From assembly GCF_026230105.1 (NCBI RefSeq), contig NC_079476.1, positions 39,670,559-39,734,558 of the forward strand: a stretch of 64,000 bases of DNA. The letters are read 5' to 3'. The DNA is from Diorhabda sublineata. Its lineage: Eukaryota; Arthropoda; Insecta; Coleoptera; Chrysomelidae. The translations under genes were made by a program, and so were the position numbers. The notes under the pieces are model-generated. The model was not told the origin of the DNA, did no database searches, and saw only the letters and a list, made by a program, of their open reading frames with translations. Position 1 is the first letter of the stretch. The number at the start of each line of letters is the position of its first letter. Below, piece after piece: positions 44,901-55,416 of the stretch.

Positions 44901-47900
44901 GCCCGGGTTTGTTAAGGTTGATTCCAGCAATTTGCCTATAGCATTCACATTTATGATTATCTCTATTGATGAACGATTCAATGCTTCGAAAATACGAGGG
45001 ACTTAAGTAAGTAAATACTAAATGTAAAAATGTGATTAATAATACAGTGAGTGTATAAATTTCATGATTTGATCTTCTCTCCCATTCTAACTGTCTGATT
45101 TCCTTCAAAAATTTTTATTATTTTTTTCTTCCAAATTTCCGATTTCTATTTACGTTTTATTCGTCATTATCCAAGTTTCAAAGGCGTATGTCACGATGGG
45201 TTTCAACATTGTCTTATAAATTCATAGATCTGAATATCTCTTTCGATGTCAATATTCTTCTAAGGCTGTTACTTTTGGCAATTCTTCATTCGATTCCCTT
45301 TTCTTCTTGGCATTTATTATCTAGTAGTACATCCAGAAGAATAAGGACAATGTTTTCATCAAGGACATCGAACGTCAATACAACGAAAAATATAATGGGA
45401 AAACTACATTTGGAGTTCTTAATAACATGAAAGAAAATGTAGTAATAAAAACTTTTTTTGTTGACAACTTCTAAAATCCGGACTGATTCCTTTGTATCGT
45501 AATTTTTAGCTTCTCTATTTGACACTAGATGGCGAGACCATATTTCTTTGTTATTACTCTTATTAATGTTATTTTAACTGTTTTTTATAAAGTATTCAAT
45601 GTTTTTATTATTATTACGTTATAAATGTGTTTTTGTGCAGTATTAAACGGGATTTTATTATATTTTATGCATATCTCTTCCCTGTTTACATTATTAGGTA
45701 ATGCGATATGATTTCTCGTTAGCTTGATAGATGGCGCCACTATAAATGCATTCGAATGTTCGTATGATCTAAAATACGGAAAAATCTATTCGGATTTACG
45801 ATGTTGTACTGGATTTTGTAATTTCATATTATATAAAAAGCCGTTAAAAAATTATACCCATATAAATTGATTTGTTTTAATTTTTTTATAATCAAAAATT
45901 TAAACTATGAAGTTACTAAAATGTTGTTTAACAATTCTTCTGCATAAAAAAGCAAACTTTTTCAGGCTATATATTTTTTTGTTTAAATTATCGTAAAATC
46001 TATTGACTTATAAGCAGTTGCGCCAAATGAACGAATTTAGGGACTTTTATCCATATATGTAATACTCCTATATGGGCAGTTGGTATGGGAAAAAACGTCA
46101 TTGCGTTACGGTACTGACATTACTCATTTTCTCTCTCTCTCATGCGCATGCGCAGTGTCTCGAACGAGGGAGAAAATGAATAATGTCAGTACAGTAACGT
46201 AGTGACGTTTTTTCCCATATAGTTTTTGATTAATTTCCAATTACGATTTTTAGCAAAATATAACAGATAAAGATTCTTTTATTTATTTAAATGCTATAAA
46301 TGGACTAGCGGCGATGGCGGATATTTTTCCTAATAAAATTTTAAATTTGTTGTGTGAAGAGTATTTAGATACAACTAGGAAAGATAATGTAGATTATTCG
46401 GAAGTTAGGATGAAATTAGGTGAAGTTTTAGTGAAAGTTACTAAAGTATTGGGTAAGTGAAGTATATTTCATCTTATTTTTTTTTCACGGTTCAAATAAT
46501 TATAAAAACAGAAAATTTACGAGGTCTGTTATTTAAATTTGCATAAAGTCAAAGAAAAACAAATATTTATATTTGTATATGGTTTTAAAGTTTCTCAAAA
46601 ACGTCTCAATTAAGATCAATAAATTTTTGCATGCGTTCTAACCTTCAAAACGTACGATTTCATTGAATCAACGGCTTCCTCAGATTTAGAAACACGTCAA
46701 TACACGTTAACACGAAATAAGGGTGCCAAACAAGGACTGTACGGTAGATGACCCATCGATTCGATGTTTTCACTGTTCAAAATCGTTTTTGTTTGAACTG
46801 ATGTGTAGAAGCTCGCGTTGTAGTTGTGGAGAATGATTCGATTGGTTTCCCTGATTGTTTTTAACAATTCTGGCAAACAAATGATGATGTACCATTCAGA
46901 ATTGAGCGTTCTTCCTTGCTCTAATGGAACGGCGGCGACATGTCTAGTTATTCAGATAAAACAGGCGACGATTTGTTTCATGCGCCAACAATTTTTGTTG
47001 GATTTGGCTCGAGTTGAAAGAAAATCAGAACGATTTGCAGATATGTAATAAAATATAATTGAGGAGTATCCTCTAAGTGCAAATTAGTCATTGTTTATCT
47101 TTAAATTGTTCAATATTCGCCGCTGAATAAATAAAAAAGGACTGTTAAGGCTATTTTATTAAAATTAATCATTTAATTAGGTATATTTGATGTGATTTAG
47201 AGTGTCAATACACTGAGGATATATTGTGAGTTAAGTTATTCTTCTTTCATGAACCTTGTCCAGTCTTATTGACGTTTATGATCACCTTGGCAGAGCCAAG
47301 CGAAAAAGTTTACTAGCCCTTATTATCCCGGCTCAGTCTCGAGGATTTTTGAGCCACGACTGTTACTTTCCATCCCTTTTTCCCTTTTATTATGATCTGA
47401 TTAGACGATATTTATAACCTCACAAAATATGGTGTCTTTCCGACATTCTCCGGTCGTTAATAATTGATTTTCTTCATGGTACATTCTCGTTTGAAACATG
47501 TTGTGTCCAGTGAAGACACATTTCGTATGCATATGCAATTGGTCGATCGTCCTGGCCTTAAGAGGCTCTCTTCTCCGAACAGCATAACCGACCAAATAGA
47601 CAGGATCGCATATTTTGAGTAGTATTAGTATTTGAACTTAGATTCGGCGTATAACAAGTCTAGTTTTAGACCTTGTATCTCTCCCACATCACCGATTTGG
47701 ACGGAATATTGTATTGCCGCGTAGGTTCGGTTTGTTGTTGCATTTATTTTCATCCCTAGCTCCAGAAGACCCCACGTTTGTTCCATAATTGCTATGCGCG
47801 TTGAGATTGTCAGTTTAGCCTTGACTTTGCCTGGTCATATTTTATGACGTTATTATATTGACAGACGTCAATTCTTTGAGGTTATAAACGAACCCCTACG

Positions 47901-50900
47901 TCTCAATCTCTTCGTCTTCTCTTTGATATTGATGAAAAAAATATGTATATGCGACATTTGATTAGTTTTTACGATTGGGACAAGTGCCGGTTTTAACACT
48001 ACCAGCACCCTGGGCGAGATTTCTACGGCGTCCCCCAAGTGCAATTTAAACCCATACGAAAAAAGGGAAAGAATATGATGAAATAACCATTTATTGATTG
48101 TAATAATCATTTATTATCAAAAAATAACCGTTAATCCCTTTGGGGGATAGATCTAGCACTTTTTACAGTAGGTGAAATCATTGTTTAATGATTTAGTGCG
48201 AAAAATTTTGCGTTGCACTCATCCTAACGAACTGCATCCATTTAGTTTGATTGCGATTCAAATTAAAAACTATGTATTAGAACAAAATCTTGCCTTAGCC
48301 CTTTTTGGCTTTAGTAACATCCCCCATTATTAAAATTGAGGTGGCAACACTGCTCCGATCGAACGGATTGAATACTGCGTTCCATGTAAGTGTTGCCAAC
48401 ATGAAGATTTAGAGAATTTACTGATTTACTGATTGGGACTTTAGTTTTTGAATCACTCAGATACCAAGGTTAAATACGTGATAATAATTATCAATAGAAT
48501 ACAAACAAATAATTATATTCAATTTTTTTTAATAACAGGTGAAATGGCACCTCAATACAAGCCATTGCTACTCAACACGTTTTTAATAGGGTCCAAGGAC
48601 GATGACGATTTGATAAGATCCTCCAGTTTATCTAATTTGGGTGAAATATGTAGGGTGCTTGGATATAAATTAGGATCAATATTTACCGAGGTAAATTGCG
48701 CCAGATATTTTTACATTATATGATATTTGAGATTAAATTGTACCTAGTATCCCCAAAATCACTTAAAACAAATTATTTACTAATCGATTAAAAATTAATA
48801 CCACTGTGTTACTTACGAGTTACTGAATTTAGTATATGGTAAAAAAAAAATAGTGAAAACGAGGAAAAGTTAGCTAAATATCATCCTGAAACTGCCCCGT
48901 CTCGTGAAAAGGTTGATCAATATGAAGCTCATGCTTTTTGATCAGCAATTCTTCTAATGGTTTATTCTGTAAATTGTACATTATGTCAAATTTCGAAACT
49001 CATCACTCAATGTTTTTCATAGTACCCTAACGCTTACATACCATCGCTCAATAATTCGCGTGACTGACACACAGATGGCGCTGTCATTGTCAAATCCAAA
49101 TGACTTTTATGAAGTACCAACACTATTTCGATTAGTCAGAAAAAAGTGACGGCCATTTAAGTGAAGTTACTTTCGTTATTTTCAAAACAATTTCGTGTGT
49201 TAATTTATCATTGTTTCTTGATGAAAAAAGTATCGTACAAGCTCAGAAATGACTTCAAAAGTGTTGTCGGGACTCTTCTCCATCGAAACGAGCCATTAAT
49301 TATTGGTTTGCTGAATTTAAACGCGATCGTACAGGCACCGATAATGGTGGACGTTCTGGTGGTACAATTGAAGGGAACAGTCCACAAATTGGTTATATCT
49401 AATCGTAATTTGAAATTACGGGAGATCGATCAGATCGTTAAGGTATTAATCACTTCACTCCGGAATCAAAACGATCATCATCTGAGTGGGCTGCAGCCGG
49501 TGAACCACGTCCAAAGGCACAACCGTCAGCTGGAAGGTTTTTTGGGATACGCAAGGAATATTGTTCATCTCCAATCAATAGCGAATATTAAATGGATCTA
49601 GATCGTTTTAATGCAAAAATCAAGGAAAATAGACCTCATATGTCGAAGAAAAAACTAATGATTCATCAAGACAAAGCACCGATTCATAAGCGGATGTTGG
49701 AATTGAACGAATTGCTTCCGTTTAGTCGAGATCTGGCCCGCAGTGACTACTGGCTATTCGGTAAGAAATTCAGCTCAAATGAAGAAGCAATTGATGAAAC
49801 TGAAGCCTATTTTGAAGCGAAAGAAAAATCCTTCTACGAGCACGGCGTCGAGAATGAATAAAATCGATTTTTCGTAAAAAATCTTGTTTTTCTTAGTTAG
49901 TCACACGACTTATTGAGTTTGTATTACGTGTGGTTCCAAACGACAATAGTGTCAGTTTTTGTCAACTAATGTATGGAATTGAATCATTGCGGTTGTTTAA
50001 TTGACAAAAAATAAATTCAATTTGGTTGTAAAACGTGATTTTTATCAGATCAAATACTGATTTTGATGTTTATTCTGTTGAAAAACGTATCGTGTTCGGA
50101 TGAGTTTTTATGTTTGGTCACAGCTGCTAGTTGTGAAGAATTCCAATTCGTCTCCTCAAGTTTTTTCTTCAATTATATTTACATTGTTACTGTTATAACA
50201 ATTATATTAATTCAAATCATGCTTCTAAGTATATATAAATACTTTTTATTTCGATAGATCGAGTATAATATAAAACAAAAAATTCGAAAATGGAAAAGTA
50301 AATATCGAAAATCTCGAAAAATATGATGAAAATAAAGAAATACGAAAACACTGTGTAAAACTGAAAGAAAGTAATGATAACCATTGAATTATAACAATCA
50401 GCCAAATTATAGAAAATTTGGAAATAGATATTAAAAAAACGAAAAAAAAATAAATATATAGTAAGGGTGCTAATAAAGGAATCAGTCAAATTAATAAAAA
50501 AATTTTCAGGAAATTGTAAAAAGGGGGCAAACTAAATCGATTAGATAGTAAATATTTAGAATTAAAAAACGATAATAATTAAAAAAACGGTGCAAAAATC
50601 GAAAAGCGTCATAATTTTTTTTATTTTGTTGATTAATCTTCTTGGAAAATGAAGAAATTACGAAAAAACATTGTAAAAATCGGTAAAAGTAGTATAAGTT
50701 TTTCGATTTTTTTGATAATCGTCTTGGAAAATAGAAAATTACTAAAAAATAGTGTAAAAATCGAAAAAATCAATAAAAACTTTTTTATACATTTTTGTTG
50801 ATAAATTGACAAGATTTTAAGTCTCTTTTGAGGTAAAGAAATTACGGAAAAACAATGTAAAAATAAAAAAAAAGCTTTAAAGCCTTTTTCTAAGATTCTG

Positions 50901-52033
50901 TTGATAAATCGTGTCAAGATTTTATGTCCCTTCTGAGATAAAGAAATTATGAAAAAACGGTGTAAAAAAAGAAAAGTTATAAAATTTTTTTTATTTTGTT
51001 GCCTAATCGTCTTGGAAAATGAAGAAATTATGAAAAAACATTGTAAAAATCGGTAAAAGTAGTATAAGTTTTTTGATTATGTTGCAAAATCGTCTTGGAA
51101 AATAGAAAATTACTAAAAAACAGTATAAAAATCGAAAAAACAAAAAAACTTTTTTATACATTTTTGTTGATAAATTGACAAGATTTTAAGTCTCTTTTGA
51201 GGTAAAGAAATTACGGAAAAACAATGTAAAAATAAAAAAAAAGCTTTAAAGCCTTTTTCTAAGATTCTGTTGATAAATCGTGTCAAGATTTTATGTCCCT
51301 TCTGAGATAAAGAAATTATGAAAAAACGGTGTAAAAATAGAAAAGTTATAAAATTTTTTTTATTTTGTTGACTAATCGTCTTGGAAAATGAAGAAATTAT
51401 GAAAAAACATTGTAAAAATCGGTAAAAGTAGTATAAGTTCTTTGATTTTGTTGCAAAATCGTCTTGGGAAATAGAAAATTACTAAAAAACAGTATAAAAA
51501 TCGAAAAAACAAAAAAACCTTTTTTATACATTTTTGTTGATAAATAAGATTTTAAGTCTCTTTTGAGATAAAAAAATTACGGCAAAACAGTGTAAAAATC
51601 GAAAAAAAGTTATATATTTTATGATTCTGTTGATAAATCGTCAGAATTTTAGGTCTCTTCAAATTGAAAATGAGCGAGACCAATTTTCAATCAAAAGAGA
51701 CCTAAAATAAAGACGATTTATTAACATTTTTTTTAGGTATTAGTTTGTGTACATGCGATAATAGCTACTGATAAATCACCTCAAGCTCGTCGAGCGGCTG
51801 TGACTGTAATAAGACAGTTATTTGTCGGATTAGATCAAGATATAATCGTTTTTTTCAAAGAAGATATTTTACCAGTTTACAAGACTTTGAAGCAAATTTA
51901 TAATAATGATAAAGACGACGTTATGAGGCTGCAGGCACAACTTGCGTTAGAGGAGTTGAACGAGAGCATGAAAAATTTTGTATTTCCTACTCCAAAATTG
52001 AATATTAATAAAAACATCGTTATGTTAAAATGA
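41972..52033 (+). CDS. Tango6: Transport and Golgi organization protein 6 homolog (Tango6/TMCO7), five exons
   Basis: Exons: 41972-42029, 42356-44343, 46254-46452, 48539-48690, 51737-52033. Junctions: AAAG|GTAGGT..TTTAG|GGATT (phase 1), CAG|GTAATA..TTTTAG|CAAAA (0), TTGG|GTAAGT..AACAG|GTGAA (1), GAG|GTAAAT..TTTAG|GTATT (0). The total is 898 codons, 897 residues. Exon 2 encodes most of the protein, a Leu/Lys/Asn-rich all-helical HEAT/ARM-like body of low similarity. Exons 2-4 encode the RTP1_C1 region (about residues 655-790: RGHGLLTLTKLIEKKDKEVL, YLNAINGLAAMADIFPNKIL, SSSLSNLGEICRVLG). The last exon has RTP1_C2 (KDDVMRLQAQLALEELNESM). Yeast Rtp1 assists RNA polymerase II assembly and import; fly Tango6 came from a secretion screen. 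So the family is firm but its biochemical role is not. Vertebrate forms are longer. The introns hold several transposon relics. Two AATAAA signals follow the stop. Confidence 0.93.
44990..45300 (-). pseudogene. RTE-like LINE reverse-transcriptase 3' relic in Tango6 intron 2
   Basis: The minus strand reads SLRRILTSKEIF (45290), IYKTMLKPIVTYAFETWIMT (45225-45150) and later EWERRSNHEIYTL (45095-45055). This is the order '..R..KL.IYKT.I.PVVTYG.ETW.MT....' then 'W.RR.N.E(I/L)Y.LY' of RTE-type ORF2, as in 13900-14500 but a different copy. A stop and a frameshift interrupt it. Confidence 0.7.
46051..46221. mobile_element. Short inverted-repeat element (MITE family copy 2), beside a Tango6 acceptor
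   Basis: Left arm tgggaaaaaacgtcattgcg then ttacggtactgacattac and right arm gtcagtacagtaacg then tagtgacgttttttcccata form a stem of about 55 bp around atgcgcatgcgcagtg. The right end is 32 bp upstream of the exon 3 acceptor (46253) of Tango6. It is related to 40661-40850. No coding capacity. Confidence 0.8.
46580..47040 (-). pseudogene. Mariner transposase relic (SETMAR-like lineage) in Tango6 intron 3
   Basis: The minus strand reads VAAVPLEQGRTLNSEWYI (46945-46890), LPELLKTIRETNRIILHNYN, ASFYTSVQTKTILNSENIES (46815-46755), GHLPYSPCLAPLF (46750-46715) and SKSEEAVDSMKSYVLKV (46690-46640). Family equivalents are VLEQG.TVNSEWY, LLHHDNA..HTS.QT..FL...NIE, HPPYSPDLAPNDFFLF and EEAV. The catalytic Asp of 'HDNA' and of 'PDLAP.D' are changed (NYN; PLF), so it is inactive. 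Confidence 0.85.
47480..47850 (-). pseudogene. Possible LINE reverse-transcriptase relic in Tango6 intron 3
   Basis: One minus-strand frame reads IAIMEQTWGLLELGMKINAT (47805-47745) followed by TNRTYAAIQYSVQIGDVGEI, reminiscent of the 'GL.(L/I)GLKIN..KTK' segment after the YADD motif of RTE-like reverse transcriptases. The region is GC-richer than the rest of the intron. Similarity beyond this is weak. Confidence 0.35.
49047..49917 (+). mobile_element. Degenerate mariner, with ends, in Tango6 intron 4
   Basis: Left end ctcaataattcgcgtgactg (49047-49066) is the inverse of gttagtcacacgacttattgag at 49896-49917 with a few mismatches. Plus-strand blocks are HRNEPLIN-WFAEFKRDRTG (N-terminal), QLEGFLGYARNIV, SKKKLMIHQDKAPIHKRMLE (49635-49695), ARSDYWLFGKKFSSNEEAID (49738-49797) and EAYFEAKEKSFYEHGVE. 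They follow a standard mariner C-terminus (HQDNAP..., PSDYWLF..., EAYF..KDKSFY..GIE). Frameshifts and a stop before MDLDRFNAKI break it. Second and third catalytic Asp remain. Confidence 0.9.
50270..51632. repeat. AT-rich tandem repeat, about 370-bp unit, in Tango6 intron 4
   Basis: cttggaaaatgaagaaatta restarts at 50641, 51011 and 51380 (370 and 369 bp). Inside each unit a shorter motif, aaattacgaaaaaacagtgt then aaaaatcgaaaa, recurs every 70-110 bp, and more degenerate copies extend left to about 50270. There is no coding content, so the minus-strand frames here are by-products. Confidence 0.88.
51633..51720. repeat. Hairpin of 38-bp arms next to the last Tango6 acceptor
   Basis: 51633-51670 (taaatcgtc ... 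ttttaggtctctt ... ttgaaaat) is the near-perfect inverse of 51683-51720, with a 12-base loop. It ends 16 bp before the exon 5 acceptor AG at 51735-51736, so in the pre-mRNA it would lie over the usual branch-point zone. Confidence 0.85.
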
Positions 52034-52036
52034 TGA

Positions 52037-52059
52037 AATAAACATTTATGTTTAATAAA
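52037..52059 (+). terminator. Two AATAAA polyadenylation signals of Tango6
   Basis: AATAAA at 52037-52042 and 52054-52059, directly after the stop at 52031-52033, followed by a T-rich stretch. This implies an extremely short 3' untranslated region. Confidence 0.7.
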
Positions 52060-52089
52060 CTGATTTTATGCATTTTACCTAATTTTCCC

Positions 52090-53470
52090 AATGCCATAAC
52101 CAGCAAATACTCCGGGAAACTGAAGAAATTACTAAATGAAAGTTTACTATTGATCTGTCATTCTTCTTTTTCGATTAATCGATTATAAAAAGTGAAAACG
52201 TCGAAAAGTCATAGAAATAGATATTTCTTGATGTTCAATATAATGAAGTTCATCTTTGATTCTTCTTTTTTAATAAAGTTTCATCTATTGTTAAAAAGAA
52301 TTTATTAAAATAGAAGATGTTTTTGTTATTACATTAAAATTGATAGTTGATCGATAATATCAATAAAATACTGTTGTTTTAATCTTTTTTTTTTCAATTT
52401 TATTAGTTTCCCAGTTATCTGTCATTCTTCTTTTCTCATTAACCGATTATAACAAGTTAAAACGTCACTAAGTCATAGAAATATTTTTCGATACAGTGAA
52501 GTTGATCTGTGATTCTTCTTTTTTAATTCTCATCTCATCAATTGTAAAATTTTTTAATATAAAGTCATTAAAACAAGAAGTTTTTGTTGAGGTTGATAGT
52601 TGTAATTTCATTCTTGTTTTTTTAATTGACATATCATAACATCAAAAAATCATTGAAAAATAAAATTTGTCTTGGCAAAAGACGATAACATCAATAAAAT
52701 ACTGTTGTTTTAATCTTTTTTTTTTTCAATTTTATAAGTTTCACAGTTATCTGTCATTCTTCTTTTCTCATTAACCGATTATAACAAGTTAAAACGTCAC
52801 TAAGTCATAGAAATATTTTTCGATACAGTGAAGTTGATCTGTGATTCTTCTTTTTTAATTCTCATCTCATCAATTGTAAAATTTGTTAATATAAAGTCAT
52901 TAAACATCAAGTTTTTGTTGAGGTTGATAGTTGTAATTCCATACAACATCATAACATCAAAAAATCATTGAAAAAGAAGATTTATCTTGACGTTAAAATC
53001 AATAAAAATACTTATTTGTTCTTTTTTTTTCAATTTTGTTTCACAGTTATCTGTAATTCTTCTTTTCTCTACATTAACCGATTATAACAAGTAAAAACGT
53101 CATCAAGTCATAGAAATATATATTTCTTAATGTTCAGTGTTCGATAGAATGACGTTGATCTTTGATTCTTCTTCTTTACTTAACTTTGATCTTCGCGGTT
53201 ATGAAAATTCATAATGTGAAAAGTCATTCAAACAGTAAACTTGTCTTTGCGTATTGGCTTATACATAGAGGTTGCTCTTTTTTCAACCTCAATTGAGCGG
53301 TTATAAACATCGATAATATCAATAAAATACTCGTTTTAATTTTTTTTTCCAATTTAATGACTATCGTAGTTGATTGTTTATTACATTGAGGTTGATAGTT
53401 GTTCATTCTTCTTTTTTTAATTGACATTTGCTAATGTCAAAAAATAATTTAAAAAAAAGTTTTGTCTTGG
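52090..53470. repeat. AT-rich tandem repeat, about 300-330-bp unit
   Basis: cagttatctgt(c/a)attcttctttt restarts at about 52412, 52744 and 53044, each followed by aaccgattataacaagt, aaaacgtca, aagtcatagaaatat and gttgatct(g/t)tgattcttctt; a more diverged unit begins near 52150. Spacing is 332 and 300 bp. No gene. Confidence 0.85.
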
Positions 53471-54100
53471 CTTTATATCATACAGTTACATGGACTGGTA
53501 CTTCAGAAGACTAACGTCAACAATATCGGACGATTCTATATTCCATGATGAAAACAGAAGAATCGATTAACTGTAGTTGTAGTACATCCCAAATGACAGT
53601 TGACATTCGTGCATCATAATAAAACAACGGTTTTAATTAGAAAAATATTTATTTAAGTCTTTAGATCCGTAAAAAAGATCGTTACCTAAACTATCTTAAT
53701 ATACAAAATAAATACATATATTATATCAATTGCATACTATACCCGGTGTTTAAAACAGTACGTACTTTTAAAACCAAAGTATCCAGTGCGATCCAACACC
53801 TAGTATATCACAGTTAATATGCAATAGTCTTAAGTTAAGTACCTAAAATTGGTAGTAAATATTTTTTTTATTGTTTATAAAAACATTGTACGTTTTCCAA
53901 ACAATAAAGAATTATCAATTTAAAAGTTTGCGTTAAGTTTATTTTGATTTATCGATTCACCTCGATGTTTTGATTAGATACAGTTGGAATCTAATTGACT
54001 TTGGATGCGCATTCATCTAAACTCATTCTTCTATTTCTACAAGGCTTGTATATTAAATAAAATTCCACAATTTTCACAATGAAAAACACGTTTATTGGCA
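53471..54100. other. AT-rich intergenic DNA, no gene seen
   Basis: No recognisable coding or RNA sequence between the tandem repeat and the next mariner relic. Confidence 0.5.
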
Positions 54101-54109
54101 TTAAATAAA

Positions 54110-54240
54110 ACAAGTTTGAAAAACTCGGATTTCCTCTATTTTCCAATGCTTTTTCTTTAACTCAGAGAAGAGATGGTAATCACTGGAGGTCAAGTCTGAG
54201 CTGTAAGGGTGGTGTGAGATGGTATTAAATTCAAATCTGC
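54110..54240 (-). pseudogene. Mariner transposase C-terminal fragment
   Basis: The minus strand reads SHHPYSSDLTSSDYHLFSEL then KKKHWKIEEIRVFQ, matching the HPPYSPDLAPSDYHLF block with the final catalytic Asp. It is a fragment of about 130 bp with no ends detected. Confidence 0.75.
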
Positions 54241-54571
54241 CCATTTGCGCACAAGTTACACGCTCATAGACTTTTCCCCTTGCATCTCACACAGTTGGGA
54301 ATCAATGTCCAACGGAAGACATAAAAATGAATCAAGCTGCGCAAAGGTCTTGCCAATCCCGCTTAACTAGCGTCCGCAGTTCCTTGGGAATCTCATTTTA
54401 TGGACAATCCTCGTACATTATCATTGTATCTAATACCAACAAATATTTTCTTATATTGCTTCTGGTATAATGTTTTTATAACAATATTAAATCTGCATTC
54501 ATTAATTAAAGTTCTATCACAATTACATTTTTTTGTTAAAATCACCATTAAGCGAGAGGCCAACAAAGAGG

Positions 54572-55285
54572 GATGAGAATTTTTCATAGAGTTAATATAA
54601 AGGATAGAGAGAGTTTATTCAAGTATGTCCGAACTGCTGATAGAGTGAGAAACAACGTCAGTACAACACTTTTTGTTTCTCTCTATTCTAATTTCTAATT
54701 GGATAGCCATGAGGTGAAGTTTCAATGGCGAATAGAGAGAGGTAGTAGATAAACTGATGCTCTTTCTCTCTTTTCCAATAGTACAACACAAATCATATAT
54801 CCCTCTTTCTATATAAGCTCTATGGAATTTTCACTTATACCTGTCAGTTTTTCGTAATAATAGTTATCCAAAGCAGATTTTGATTTATATTATAACACAT
54901 ACCAATCAGATATATGTCTTGCATTTTCCGAAGAATCTAAATGTTTTTCATAAAATATTTCCACCCTGTATTATCGTTATTATTCCCTGTATAGTATAAA
55001 TTTTATACGTAGATATGAACTTTGTTTAAATGTCATATTAATAAAATTATATTTTCACGGAGATGAGAATTTTTCATAGAGTTATTATTAAAGATAGAGT
55101 TTGTTCAAGTAGACCTGCACTGATAATAGAAAGAGAAAGAACATTCGCACACCAATTTCTATTTTCCTCTGTTCTGATTGGATCGTCATGACGTCAAAAA
55201 TTTAAATAGCCAATAGAAAGAGGTAAACCGTTGTCCTATCTCTCTCTTCTCATACAACAACTTCAATTATATGCCGTTCTGTCAA
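54572..55285. repeat. Two direct copies of a 220-240-bp dispersed repeat
   Basis: gatgagaatttttcatagag begins both copies (54572 and 55063), followed in the same order by aagatagag, gttca/agtcaagtag-like, gatagagtgagaaa, ctctattct, gattggat, tagccaatagaaagaggt-like and ctttctctctt. Spacing is about 490 bp. Non-coding; probably a MITE-type or SINE-like family. Confidence 0.7.
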
Positions 55286-55416
55286 TTTTCAAATAACAGT
55301 TTGGTTTGACATAACCTCTAAATTCTATTAAAGAAAGTATCGTATGTGAGAAGATAGTTTTGTAATAAATTATTTCGTATCGGCATTTTTTTTATCAAAT
55401 TAATACCTTTTAGTTA

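Noticed and set aside
47401..47595. 64-codon minus frame in Tango6 intron 3 as an exon
   Set aside because: Opposite strand to Tango6 and within probable LINE debris; no flanking splice signals that fit a gene.
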